Positions 7,167 to 15,591 of a DNA stretch of 64,000 bases are shown piece by piece. The notes beneath the pieces were generated by a model. The model had not been told where the DNA came from and ran no database searches. It was given only the letters and a program-made list of their open reading frames with translations. Made by a program: the position numbers and the translations under genes. Numbering within the stretch: the stretch's first letter is position 1; every line of letters starts with the position of its first letter. The stretch is from Bradyrhizobium sp. Arg816 (GTDB lineage: Bacteria > Pseudomonadota > Alphaproteobacteria > Rhizobiales > Xanthobacteraceae): positions 1-64,000 of the forward strand of contig NZ_JAPRAQ010000013.1 of assembly GCF_029989365.1 (NCBI RefSeq), given 5' to 3'.

Positions 7167-7829
7167 GTGGCGATCTTCAAATCCAATCCCGACAAAACCA
7201 TCCAGCGTGACATCGATTCCGCAACCGCCAACCGTGACCGGCTCTCCATGAAGCTGGCCGACTGTGATCAAACCATCGCCCGGAACGCTGCCGCGGCCAA
7301 GGAAAGCGCCCTCAGCGGCGACGATGCCGGCCTTGATGCCGCGGAGGCTTCGCTGCGCGCCGCTCAGGATCGCGCCACGACCCTCAAGACGGCATTGACG
7401 GAGATGAACCAGCGGTTGGCTGATCTGGAACGCGCCAAGGAGGAGGCCGCCGACAAGAAGTTGCGGGCGGAAACCGCAGCGGAGATCGATCGCCTGATTG
7501 GCAAGCTGACGGAGGTCGGTACCGAGTTCAACGAGACAGCGGTTCGCCTGTCCGAGCATACCGCGCGCGCCGTGCCGCTCGTGTTTGACGCACTCGGCCT
7601 CGATAAGTTCGTGGCGACGTGTCGCGCGGAAGTTCCTTCCGCTCTGGAGTTGGTTACTACGCTGCTTCGTGCTCACGCGGACGCTGTGATCGCCGGCACG
7701 GCGCCAGCGACCCTGCCGCGGGGCGAGGATCAGCACGTCCCGGCGCCGGCTCAGGCTGCCACTGAGCCGCATTTCGCGTATCGCACCGTGAAACCTAAGC
7801 CCGCCTTCAAGGGCTACGTTCGGACCTAG
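7167..7829 (+). CDS. Coiled-coil protein of unknown function
   Basis: 220 residues from GTG at 7167, chosen because AGGAG lies 6 bases upstream; the ATT/ATG region at 7131 lacks a site. Residues 10-125 are nearly continuous heptad-type helix rich in Ala, Glu, Arg and Asp. The C-terminal 70 residues are Pro-rich and end in FKGYVRT. There is no signal peptide, so it is likely cytoplasmic. It is followed after 13 bases by a small gene with a perfect ribosome-binding site, so they form a pair. Long coiled-coil proteins of this sort are frequent in prophage remnants. Confidence 0.7.
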   Translation: MAIFKSNPDKTIQRDIDSATANRDRLSMKLADCDQTIARNAAAAKESALSGDDAGLDAAEASLRAAQDRATTLKTALTEMNQRLADLERAKEEAADKKLRAETAAEIDRLIGKLTEVGTEFNETAVRLSEHTARAVPLVFDALGLDKFVATCRAEVPSALELVTTLLRAHADAVIAGTAPATLPRGEDQHVPAPAQAATEPHFAYRTVKPKPAFKGYVRT

Positions 7830-7842
7830 AAAGGAGGATGAT

Positions 7843-8088
7843 TTGAAATTTTGTCCACCCGGCGCCGAGCCTTTCCGCACGCTGCACAGAATCGATGGTT
7901 GGTTCGGTAGCCCCGAAGAAGTGCCTGACAGCGTCGTCCGACTGATCGTCGGCAAAATGCCTACTGCCGCTCCTCGCAGCGTCGCCGAGGCTACGCGGGC
8001 GCGGATGATGGTGCGTCAACTGAAGTACGAGTTGTCGCAGAAAGTCGTTCTCGCGCGGCGTAATCGGTTTGGGCTCGAAACGCGGTAA
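7843..8088 (+). CDS. Small hypothetical protein with TTG start
   Basis: 81 residues from TTG at 7843, with AAAGGAGG at 7831-7838 giving an almost ideal Shine-Dalgarno sequence. The protein is basic and has no signal peptide or membrane segment. Visible features are a central VPDSVVRLIVGKMP and a C-terminal helix RARMMVRQLKYELSQKVVLARR. Family unknown. It forms a two-gene unit with the preceding coiled-coil gene. Confidence 0.6.
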   Translation: MKFCPPGAEPFRTLHRIDGWFGSPEEVPDSVVRLIVGKMPTAAPRSVAEATRARMMVRQLKYELSQKVVLARRNRFGLETR

Positions 8089-8273
8089 CCCAATCGCGCG
8101 CATTGAATCGGGGGGCGAGGAATCGGCATCAGGAGGCCAGAGCACCTTCTTTCGGGCATGGGGTTGAATGCCTCTTCTCAAGCGGACTCGGGCGGATGTA
8201 ACCCGAATTTCGCTTTGGCGGCCTCGGCGTCAATCCTGATGTCGAGGCCGTCTTTGGGCAACGGAATGATGCG

Positions 8274-8771
8274 CTATCGAATGACGTTGACCCAGATGCG
8301 ACCGGACTCAGCAGTGGGCTGTACTGTGTACGTCACACGCCTGGTGACGCGGGCTCCCCTACGAGCGGCGAACTGGCTCAGCTGAGCCACCGCACGCATT
8401 TCGTTCTTGGAAGCCAGTTCTGAAAGGAACGCGCGTAAATCGATCTCAACTGTTGCTGAACACGTTGTTTTGCCAATTCGATCGTTAACGCCATCGAGTG
8501 TATAGTCACGCACTGTCACCGCTGGCGACTCGCGCCCTGGTTCCGGCCGTTTACCTGTAAGTTGACCAATGATGATGCGTCTCACCACATCCTCACCGTT
8601 CACACAGGACTCAAGAGAGGGGTCTCGTCGCTGCTGGGGTTTGTTGTATTGCGCCGACTGGGCCAACACTATGGCCTCGCGCATATCGCCGATTTTGATA
8701 TATCCGTGTTTCTGAAGGTGTTTTGCGAGCGCTTCTGGGAACGTAAGGTCCCTAGCCTCTCCTTTGGGCAT
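8274..8771 (-). CDS. C-terminal part of split secreted-protein gene (-1 frame)
   Basis: This frame continues the protein encoded at 8669-9586 in the -1 register. Its own ATG at 8771 lies inside the upstream frame and has no good ribosome-binding site. The 162 residues after the shift begin GEARDLTFPEALAKHLQKHGYI, which reads as a natural continuation of the upstream domain. They end with an apparently separate domain (CSATVEIDLRAFL ... RRVTYTVQPT). Translation as an independent protein is possible but less likely than fusion by frameshifting, or than a mutated single gene. Confidence 0.55.
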   Translation of the reverse strand: MPKGEARDLTFPEALAKHLQKHGYIKIGDMREAIVLAQSAQYNKPQQRRDPSLESCVNGEDVVRRIIIGQLTGKRPEPGRESPAVTVRDYTLDGVNDRIGKTTCSATVEIDLRAFLSELASKNEMRAVAQLSQFAARRGARVTRRVTYTVQPTAESGRIWVNVIR

Positions 8772-9586
8772 TCAGCCACGGCCCTGTAGTCCGAGCATTC
8801 CTGCAACGACCAATCGGAGTCACGGTCGTACGATGCAAGCATCGTTTGCCATGCTTCGGTAAACTGGCCCAGTTGCGTCTTTGTTGCGACCCAACCGCCC
8901 CAGTAACCGTTTGATTTTCGGCTGTCGCGATCCATCGCCTCGATATCGCTGAGCCTTCTCTTGAGGATGGTGCGATAGGACTCCTCTAATGTAGCGTCAG
9001 TAATGCCGGTGCCCCGCAACCGGCTTATTCTGACTGGTGCGATGGATTCAGCGTAAGAAGCAAAGGCGTAGTAGAAGGAGTTATCGAAGGACAGGAGTTC
9101 GACGTCCCCGCCGCCGTCAACATCATCAAAGAAGTATCCGCTGCCATCGAGAGTTTCGGCGTCCACCACGACCATTTTGTTTGAGCTATCTACCGTGACG
9201 ATCTTAGTCACGGTGCAGCAATGAGCCCCTGCCCAGTAATAGGTAAGCACGACTTGCGGAAACGGCGACGATCGGTCGAGCTGAAATATGCGGGCATCAG
9301 CCTCTGGCTCGTCGGCCGGCTGTTGGTCACCCAGCTTTACATCGAGGCGGCGCCCGTCACCGAATGATAGATGAAAAACTGGATATTTCGATTCCGGTGA
9401 CTCGGCAGATGATGCGCCGTCTATTGAAATTGTAAGCTCGCGGTACTTGATCGAAATGGGTGCCTTGCCGTCGAAGTGCAACTGAGCAAGGGCCTTCGAT
9501 TGTGCGAAAGCTCTTTCGGAGTGAGAGCAAAGAACGAGGAACACTATTGCGAGTGTTACTAGGAATTTTACGCTGACATTTTTCAT
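8669..9586 (-). CDS. Secreted hypothetical protein, frame-0 part of split gene
   Basis: 305 residues from the ATG at 9586. Residues 3-29 form a signal peptide (FLVTLAIVFLVLCS ... AFA-Q). The mature domain has several beta-type segments and a conserved-looking motif YYWAGAHCCTVTKIV with a Cys-Cys pair, followed by DDVDGGGDVELLSFDN. The C-terminal ~30 residues after ECPK look like out-of-frame sequence (ERLGTLRSQKRSQNT). The same DNA read at -1 gives a sensible continuation. Function unknown; probably periplasmic. Confidence 0.65.
   Translation of the reverse strand: MKNVSVKFLVTLAIVFLVLCSHSERAFAQSKALAQLHFDGKAPISIKYRELTISIDGASSAESPESKYPVFHLSFGDGRRLDVKLGDQQPADEPEADARIFQLDRSSPFPQVVLTYYWAGAHCCTVTKIVTVDSSNKMVVVDAETLDGSGYFFDDVDGGGDVELLSFDNSFYYAFASYAESIAPVRISRLRGTGITDATLEESYRTILKRRLSDIEAMDRDSRKSNGYWGGWVATKTQLGQFTEAWQTMLASYDRDSDWSLQECSDYRAVAECPKERLGTLRSQKRSQNTFRNTDISKSAICARP
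8762..8768 (-). promoter_or_regulatory. Candidate -1 ribosomal slippery heptamer C CCA AAG
   Basis: In frame 0 the codons are TGC CCA AAG, giving the canonical X XXY YYZ heptamer CCCAAAG exactly where the coherent protein changes register. After slippage the next codon is GGA, giving ECPKGEARD. A frameshift product would be 437 residues; the frame-0 product is 305. The sequence right after the heptamer, GGAGAGG, is Shine-Dalgarno-like. A plain indel mutation remains possible. Confidence 0.4.
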
Positions 9587-9851
9587 TCGGATCAATTCTT
9601 GCACGATTTGGCAGCACAGGAAAATGCATACCGTTTTGAAGTCGAACCTTTCTAAGAAGAGTGTCTGAGCCCTTCTCGATAGAAAGAAACCTCGGCCATT
9701 GGCATTTTTGCAGGTCAAGCCAGTTACTTCGGGAGAGCATGATCTTACCGAGCTGTATTGTCTGGCCGTAAGTCTCGGAGTATCAGGTGGGGAATCTACA
9801 GAGCTGCGAGCGGGATGACTGTCTCGATCCGCGCAATCCACGCAATTTCAT

Positions 9852-10295
9852 TCATCCTCGCAACGAAATGCTCTGTGTCATTTCCCTTTCCCGGAGCGCC
9901 CCAACGATCTGTCTTGTCGAGTACATGACGACAGATATCAGTGCACTCGTGAAGTAAACGATGGCCGCGAGAACCATATCGACAACCGTCCTACTAGAGG
10001 CCAGCATCACGAAGCATACGATGAGCGCAACGATACTGACGATGATTGTAAATGCGTCACCTGAACGCGCAGCGTAAATGAATGGCGCGATGGCAGTCAG
10101 GAAAACGCATACAGCGATGGCAATCCCAACTATCACCGATCCGCCTGTCGTCATTGATGGGGCGACCTGCCTCACGATCGCATCGACGTCGGGTTTCGGA
10201 ATGTCTCCCGTGTAGACGAGATAACCGTATCCGCCGATTAATAGGGCGATCAGAGCAAAGGAGGTGAACTTCACGGCAAAACGGACGTATTCCAT
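9852..10295 (-). CDS. Four-helix integral membrane protein
   Basis: 147 residues from the ATG at 10295; the longer frame upstream is arginine-rich overlap with the neighbouring gene. Four hydrophobic segments are visible at roughly residues 6-27, 51-75, 79-98 and 103-126. The short C-terminal tail contains a basic REREM segment. No known family. It follows the lipoprotein gene by 32 bases on the same strand, so the two are probably co-transcribed and may act together at the envelope. Confidence 0.7.
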   Translation of the reverse strand: MEYVRFAVKFTSFALIALLIGGYGYLVYTGDIPKPDVDAIVRQVAPSMTTGGSVIVGIAIAVCVFLTAIAPFIYAARSGDAFTIIVSIVALIVCFVMLASSRTVVDMVLAAIVYFTSALISVVMYSTRQIVGALREREMTQSISLRG

Positions 10296-10327
10296 GCAAG
10301 CCCCCACGGGCGACGTTCCGGGTTTGG

Positions 10328-11068
10328 TCAGACCCCAGCCGGCCCTTGCGCGATGTCGATGACGTGCCGATCGGTGCCGACAGTTATGACGATGGTGTAA
10401 GACTTCGCCCTTCCACCTTCGCTGGCGACCGGTGGCGCCAAATGCAATTGCCCGCCGTACCACTCACCAGGCATGAGCGTGTTGTCCTTGATGACTGATT
10501 GTTCGAGGACTGCCATGTTGCGCTGGCCTGTCTCAACCGTAGCAGCGATCATGGCCTCGTTCTGCACAGTCGCGTTGCTCTGCGCGATAGCCGCCGCGGT
10601 CGGGCTATAGAATGTGCCCGTTTGACCCTTTGGAGTCGTATAATGGCCGTAACCGGCCTGAGACGCGCTGTAGGCATTTCCTGCTGCGGCCAAGCCCGTG
10701 AAGACTGCCGCGGCTACCTGCCGGTTCTTTTCCTCTTGGACTAGCATTTCATAGGTGACGACCTGCATGCCGTAGTCGGAGCCGGCGACGTGCTGCGCTG
10801 CTTCGACTTGAGCGACCCGGAAATCTACAGGGGTCTTGCTCAGGTTATTGATGGCAACGACGAAGACGGGCCGTCCGTTCCCGCGTACTTGTCGTGAAGC
10901 GGGACGAACTAAGACAAGCGAACTCTTCTGCCGAGACACGAGGGCTGCCTGCCCATCTCGCATAAGCGCCTGTTGTTGTGGATTGGATGGCCGAAACTGA
11001 ACCGTCTCAGCGTTGGTGACGCAGCCGCCTAACGCGGCGCACAGCGCCACGATCCCCCAAGTACGCAT
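10328..11068 (-). CDS. Lipoprotein of unknown function
   Basis: 246 residues. The N-terminus MRTWGIVALCAALGGC ends in a clear lipobox (LGGC, Cys16). The next residue is Val, not Asp, which suggests outer-membrane sorting. The mature part has a beta-rich segment (FVVAINNLSKTPVDFRV), an Ala/Gly-rich stretch at about 120-150 that could be a short membrane-associated helix, and a final beta segment. No family recognised. It leads a two-gene unit with the downstream membrane protein. Confidence 0.75.
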   Translation of the reverse strand: MRTWGIVALCAALGGCVTNAETVQFRPSNPQQQALMRDGQAALVSRQKSSLVLVRPASRQVRGNGRPVFVVAINNLSKTPVDFRVAQVEAAQHVAGSDYGMQVVTYEMLVQEEKNRQVAAAVFTGLAAAGNAYSASQAGYGHYTTPKGQTGTFYSPTAAAIAQSNATVQNEAMIAATVETGQRNMAVLEQSVIKDNTLMPGEWYGGQLHLAPPVASEGGRAKSYTIVITVGTDRHVIDIAQGPAGV

Positions 11069-11263
11069 GACTCATTCCCCAGACCCGCGCGCATAAGAGC
11101 GCAACCGGCGGGCGAGATCAATAGAAACTACCGCTGCTGTGTAGTGACCGGCACATAGACGATAGTTGTGTGTGCACGAATGAGTTTTGTGTTGCGGGTG
11201 CCACCTAGCTCTAAGCATCTACAACCGCCGCCAAATCTGTGCGGCGATTTAGGGAGAACTGAT

Positions 11264-11470
11264 TTGAAAAAGGTAGCGATACTCGCGGTGGCGCTTCTGT
11301 GCTCAACGACCTTTGCTGAAGCTAGGGGCGGCGGTGGCAGGGTGTCCTACGGAGGAGGTTCCCACACTTCCAGTCACGGCGGCTCATATGTCAGAGGATC
11401 AGGATCGTCTCACAAGGGCGGCACCTATTCGAACCCTAGCAGCGGCAACCAGTACGGAACACACAAATAG
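11264..11470 (+). CDS. Small secreted Gly/Ser/His-rich protein
   Basis: 68 residues from TTG at 11264, with AGGGAG about 8 bases upstream; the ATG-type start at 11168 would add a non-conserved-looking leader. A signal peptide covers residues 1-22 (VAILAVALLCSTTFAEA). The mature part is almost only Gly, Ser, His, Tyr and Thr (GGGSHTSSHGGSYVRGSG). Such peptides occur in rhizobial genomes and are probably flexible cell-surface proteins or metal-binding peptides. Function not known. Confidence 0.65.
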   Translation: MKKVAILAVALLCSTTFAEARGGGGRVSYGGGSHTSSHGGSYVRGSGSSHKGGTYSNPSSGNQYGTHK

Positions 11471-11516
11471 TACTGCTTCAAACCCGGCGCCGGGTGATCT
11501 CGGTGTCGGCGCAGTC

Positions 11517-11846
11517 CTACTTGCAGGCGAGATACTCCCTAAATACCCACCCCACGGGCCGAGAGTAAGCATCGGCTATATGTGCCCACCGCTTGCCTTG
11601 AGAGTCTTTTGCCTCGTCCAGAATGCGGACAAGCTGTCCATTAGAAATAGCCGAGAGTATTTGCCCCTGGGGCGTGGCTCGAACATTCAACGGCGTCGAG
11701 GTTGGATCGATCACCACGCACGCTAATGGGTCATCGGGCGGCATGGGAGAAGATGCCGTTCCCGCGAACGCAAACGCACTACAAGAGATCTCGCCCGCGG
11801 CCGCGAGAATGAAAATTAGAATCCGACGGCGATAGATGGCGCGCAA
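11517..11846 (-). CDS. Exported SH3b-domain protein
   Basis: 109 residues if started at TTG 11846, which has GAGAGGAAG about 9 bases upstream; another TTG at 11900 has no such site. A signal peptide (ILIFILAAAGEISCSAFAFA-G) precedes a bacterial SH3-like domain. That domain is marked by the typical LNVRATPQGQILSAISNGQLVRIL and a closing GWVFREYLAC. SH3b domains of this type bind peptidoglycan or act as extracellular adaptors. There is no catalytic domain, so it is likely a periplasmic binding module. It lies downstream of the large Sel1-repeat membrane protein on the same strand. Confidence 0.8.
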   Translation of the reverse strand: MRAIYRRRILIFILAAAGEISCSAFAFAGTASSPMPPDDPLACVVIDPTSTPLNVRATPQGQILSAISNGQLVRILDEAKDSQGKRWAHIADAYSRPVGWVFREYLACK

Positions 11847-11918
11847 GGCTATGCTTCCTCTCCAAGGCAGAAAGATAATTAGTCGGCGAAAAGAAAACAA
11901 AGCGATTCTGCCGGATTG

Positions 11919-13559
11919 TTAACGCCTTGCAATCCCCTGAACGAAGGCCCCGAACAGTTGCATCATTTGTTGCTGGTTCACTTGATTGATGCGCTCTTGA
12001 TTGAGCTTTTGTAGTTCAAGCTGATAGCCACGTTGTGCCCCCGCATGCCCGAGCTCCGCAGCTCGCTGCAGCAGAGCCAACTTGGTCTGCTCCGGGTTTG
12101 GCGTTGCGACCTGGCCTTTGTCGATGAGATCGACGAGGCTCACCATTGAATCAGCATCACCGAGTGCGCTCCCACGCTTAAGTAGCGTAATAGCTGTAGT
12201 CACATCCTTGCGGTCCCATAGATACATTCCGCCTAGGTTGTCGAACGCCGCAGGATAATTTGCCTGGACGAGACGGAAGAAGATATCGAATGCTTGTTTC
12301 TTATCCTTGAATTGGGCGGCGCGGCCAAGCTGATACTGATAGCGGAGCTCGGTGGAAAAGACCGCTACGGCCTTGGTACAAGCATCGTACGCTTGATCAG
12401 CTTGGAGCTTCAAAGCGTCAAAAGATACGCCCGCGCCTGTCCTCCTGGCGTCAGTTGGGTTGGCGGCGAGGCGGTCGCACTCGTCCCCACTTTGTTGACG
12501 CTGCCGCAATTCACCGGCAGCAGATTCCCTCGCTAGACGATCACGCTCGGCCGCTTCTCGGGCCTGTTGAGCCTCGCGTTCAGCACGTTCCCGTGCCTCC
12601 TTTTCCCTTTGCTCCTGCTCCGCCTTCTTGCGCGCGGCGATCGCCTCCTGTTGTTGCCGCCAATCGGAAATCACATCGCGGGTGATGATTGTGAATGGAT
12701 CGCCTGATCGAGGGTGAAAGCCGGGGCCATCGTAGAACTCATACTGCCCGGCCTCGTTGCGCCAGTACCACACTTTTGCAGCGCCCGTTGTCGGATCGAA
12801 AAAGCCAAACTTCTCTGGGTCCGGGACGACAACCGGCACACGCCGAACAACCTTTGCATTCTGTTGTTTCCACGCCTCGACGACCTCTCGGGTGACGGGT
12901 ACCAGTTCGTCGCCAGTCTGGGGATGAAAACCCATGAGGTCAAACAACTGGATTTGGCCCTGATTGCTCTTGAAATACCAAACGACCGGCTCGCCAGTCG
13001 TCGGATCAAAAAACGCTGGATCGCTCGAGGTTATCTGTGTCGGCCGATGCCCCCGTTTGTACTCTGCAATCTTCTCAACGATCTGGGGCGTTAGCGGACG
13101 GCACTCACGACCTGTCTCCGAATCAATCCCGACACGGTTGAGGGTCTTGATGCTGGTGCGCGTCATCACGTAGCATTTCTCGGCAACACCATTCTTGCGG
13201 AAATTTGTGTCGATGCGTCCCAGCAGCAGCGAATGTCCGAGGATAAGTGCGAGCAGGCCCGCGTATCCTATCCGCCGCTTTTGCTTGGAGAACGAAAACG
13301 AATAGCCCGCAAGAACTACAACGGCGGCAAAGCTGGCCCAAAGGATGGCTCGCGTTACCCCAGTATTTAGGTCGTACGCATCTGCGAGTTCTTCCGCATA
13401 GGTCCGCGCTACGTAATAGTAGACTAGTTCATTGCAGAGCCAGAGAATCAGGCCGCCGATGATTACACACGCTAGAATGACGACCGCAAATCGGGCAGCA
13501 ATGTTCAGCCGCCCGAACGGTTGCGCAATCTGATTGCGCAGCTTCTCAATTAATTGCAC
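11919..13559 (-). CDS. Membrane protein with duplicated FFDPTTG domain, coiled coil and Sel1-like repeats
   Basis: 546 residues. Three hydrophobic segments (about 22-45, 71-90, 98-114) anchor it. Residues 183-233 and 253-303 are two copies of one module: FFDPTTG, VWY, GQ, GFHP, a TGD/SGD motif, a TR-V segment and a final W-x-QQ. A third, partial copy seems to lie around 144-170. Residues 303-356 form a highly charged Glu/Arg coiled coil. Residues 383-515 hold Sel1/TPR-like helices (AAFDNLGGMYLWDRKD, AAELGHAGAQRGYQL). It is probably an envelope scaffold. The duplicated module is not one I can name. Confidence 0.8.
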   Translation of the reverse strand: MQLIEKLRNQIAQPFGRLNIAARFAVVILACVIIGGLILWLCNELVYYYVARTYAEELADAYDLNTGVTRAILWASFAAVVVLAGYSFSFSKQKRRIGYAGLLALILGHSLLLGRIDTNFRKNGVAEKCYVMTRTSIKTLNRVGIDSETGRECRPLTPQIVEKIAEYKRGHRPTQITSSDPAFFDPTTGEPVVWYFKSNQGQIQLFDLMGFHPQTGDELVPVTREVVEAWKQQNAKVVRRVPVVVPDPEKFGFFDPTTGAAKVWYWRNEAGQYEFYDGPGFHPRSGDPFTIITRDVISDWRQQQEAIAARKKAEQEQREKEARERAEREAQQAREAAERDRLARESAAGELRQRQQSGDECDRLAANPTDARRTGAGVSFDALKLQADQAYDACTKAVAVFSTELRYQYQLGRAAQFKDKKQAFDIFFRLVQANYPAAFDNLGGMYLWDRKDVTTAITLLKRGSALGDADSMVSLVDLIDKGQVATPNPEQTKLALLQRAAELGHAGAQRGYQLELQKLNQERINQVNQQQMMQLFGAFVQGIARR

Positions 13560-13997
13560 TTGCCAGCCCCCCGGCGTGCACCCGTTCGTCGGGTGCCAAT
13601 TCCTTCGGTTACGTTGACTCAGCCCAAGATTGAGAATACGAGCCTGAGCGGCCGGTTGTCAAAAGAGAGTTTCCAAAAACGGGGCAAAGCGGGTTGTGTG
13701 CGAATGCGAGCCGCATACGACGGGCATCGACGTAGCGATTGACCATGCGGAAGAGCCCGTTCACTAGTGCAGCCGCGTGCGCGGTGCCGTTGTTGCGCTT
13801 CTGTCGATCCCAGGGTCGGGATGCTGCTCTCGCGCTTGCGGATGCAGCGGCACGGCGTCGGCCGATGCCCCCCGATCCAGTCGTAGCCTTCGAAAGCGGC
13901 CCGAAGTGGTAGCCTGCAAGGCGGGGATAACCTTTCGGAGAGCGCTTGACACAAGCAAAGCGAGCGGGGCGAATGGGCCGTTTTCGGGGGCAGGCTA
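13560..13997. other. Intergenic region, nothing convincing
   Basis: 438 bases with short open frames on both strands, none with a ribosome-binding site or family resemblance. A TTGACA at 13946-13951 could be a -35 element for the next gene, but no -10 follows at the usual distance. Confidence 0.35.
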
Positions 13998-14717
13998 ATG
14001 AAATCTCTATTGGCGTTAGGCGTTGCGGCATTGCTGTGCGTTGGTGTCACGGTGACAGAGGCGACGCAGGCTGAGCGTTCACCAGGGATCACCGAGAAGA
14101 CCGCCCGTATCGCGCTTGTTCGTGAGTTCATTCGGGAGATGGAAGTCCTCTACCGCTTGCAGGAAACTGCAAAGGAGGAGCTTGCCGAGAACAGTTCAAC
14201 CGTCGGCAGACTAACAACAGGCATAAGGGTCGGGTCTCGCACTCTGTTTGAAATGCGAGAGAACGCGAGTCGCCTCGACAGGATCGGCCTCGATATTCGC
14301 TGGGGGGAGTTCAGGGACTTGCTCAAGTCGTTCCACAGCCAGCGAATGGCGGGTGTGGAAGAGATGACACAAATGTCCAAAGCAATGCTCAGTGGTCCAG
14401 CTCCCGGTGTGAACTACGGTGCAATGACCGCTCGCGCACCTGAACTCACGGCTCAGGTCGAACAAATCGACAAGACTATGTTCACAATGTCGCAGCCCTT
14501 ATTCCTTGCGCTGGTGGATGAGGGACGAGTGGAAGCCGACGGTAAACTCCATCACCTCATACTCAACAAGAAGGATCGGGCAGACATAATCCATACAATC
14601 GACATTGCCTTCGGCCAATCACTAGATGACAAAAATGCCACCAGCATCGTGAACGCGGCTTGGGCAATAAAGTACGGATTGACGAGGCCAAATTACAAAG
14701 CTGCTGATGAACCGTAG
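13998..14717 (+). CDS. Secreted helical protein of unknown function
   Basis: 239 residues. A signal peptide (MKSLLALGVAALLCVGVTVTEA) is followed by an all-helical mature protein with no Cys. Segments such as LVREFIREMEVLYRLQETAKEEL and SRLDRIGLDIRWGEFRDLL suggest a helical bundle. No family recognised. The next gene starts 15 bases downstream on the same strand and is also membrane-anchored or exported, so the pair may act together in the periplasm. Confidence 0.7.
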   Translation: MKSLLALGVAALLCVGVTVTEATQAERSPGITEKTARIALVREFIREMEVLYRLQETAKEELAENSSTVGRLTTGIRVGSRTLFEMRENASRLDRIGLDIRWGEFRDLLKSFHSQRMAGVEEMTQMSKAMLSGPAPGVNYGAMTARAPELTAQVEQIDKTMFTMSQPLFLALVDEGRVEADGKLHHLILNKKDRADIIHTIDIAFGQSLDDKNATSIVNAAWAIKYGLTRPNYKAADEP

Positions 14718-14732
14718 AGCTGGGGGCGCGAA

Positions 14733-15134
14733 GTGGCTCAGTCTGATGATAGTTTTGGCTGCTTGGTGCTTTTGGCCGTAGCGGTGGGCGGTTTTCTTGC
14801 TTTTTCCAATTACGGTTGGAGCAATTCGCTCTGGTACTCCACCCAGTATGGAGTTGGCTTTGATGACGTTCAGACCGATGCCAAGCCGAACGACTGCGAC
14901 TTTATACACGCACCACTCGGTGATAAGGGGTGTAGCTACAAGGCACACGTGAAGGTCTACAACGCTGATGGTGTGCTGGTGGCTGGTGAGAACGCTCCGA
15001 AGTATGGGAGCGACACCAAGACAGCAAAGCCCATCATTTCCTACGACGGCGGCAAGAACTGGGACTGGTATCTTGGAGCAACCGTTCCTAATCCAAAGCC
15101 AAAATCTGTCAGAGTGTTTTGGGTCAAGGAATAG
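14733..15134 (+). CDS. Membrane-anchored hypothetical protein
   Basis: 133 residues from GTG at 14733, with GGGGGC 6 bases upstream. One N-terminal hydrophobic segment (about 9-25, GCLVLLAVAVGGFLAFS) probably anchors it with the rest outside. The soluble part has a Cys pair at about residues 54 and 67 (NDCDF, KGCSY), which could form a disulfide, and a beta-rich end (YDGGKNWDWYLGATV). Family unknown. Probably co-transcribed with the secreted protein 15 bases upstream. Confidence 0.65.
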   Translation: MAQSDDSFGCLVLLAVAVGGFLAFSNYGWSNSLWYSTQYGVGFDDVQTDAKPNDCDFIHAPLGDKGCSYKAHVKVYNADGVLVAGENAPKYGSDTKTAKPIISYDGGKNWDWYLGATVPNPKPKSVRVFWVKE

Positions 15135-15184
15135 TCGTCGTCGATGAACTCGGCGTCGAAGGCTGCGCTAAGGCAAACAGGCTC

Positions 15185-15574
15185 TTAGCCCCGCGCATCG
15201 AGTACACACGCCCGCACCTTGGGATGGCGCCAAAACCATGCCAGAGGAATCGATTGACTGATTTGATTGATCGCGCGCATATTCTTCTGAACCGTAAGCA
15301 GCCCGATCGGCGTGCCGTCGGTATTCAGCTCAACGAACACGTGAGCCCCGATGCGGTCGGCGACAACAAAGGCTTTGTTGCCGATGCCGGGCGAGATGCC
15401 GATCCGGGCGTACTGACCGTCGTTTTGATTGGTGTCGGGCGAAGTAACGATAAAAATGTCCTCATTGTAGCCCGCGATTTTGCACCTCAGCACGTCGGCA
15501 GCCGAAAGTGTTGGCGCAAGCATTTGAACGGCAACGAGACAAACAACTAGCACCGCACGAACTGCATTTTTCAT
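15185..15574 (-). CDS. Small secreted hypothetical protein
   Basis: 129 residues from the ATG at 15574; an ATG at 15595 would overlap the upstream gene's end and place charged residues before the signal peptide. The signal peptide is roughly residues 1-26 (VLVVCLVAVQMLAPTLSAA). Two Cys residues (LRCKIAG, RACVLDA) could form a disulfide. The fold looks beta-rich. The gene follows the AbiJ-like gene by 17 bases on the same strand, but there is no evident functional connection. Confidence 0.6.
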   Translation of the reverse strand: MKNAVRAVLVVCLVAVQMLAPTLSAADVLRCKIAGYNEDIFIVTSPDTNQNDGQYARIGISPGIGNKAFVVADRIGAHVFVELNTDGTPIGLLTVQKNMRAINQISQSIPLAWFWRHPKVRACVLDARG

Positions 15575-15591
15575 TTGGTTTGTCCGGAAAA

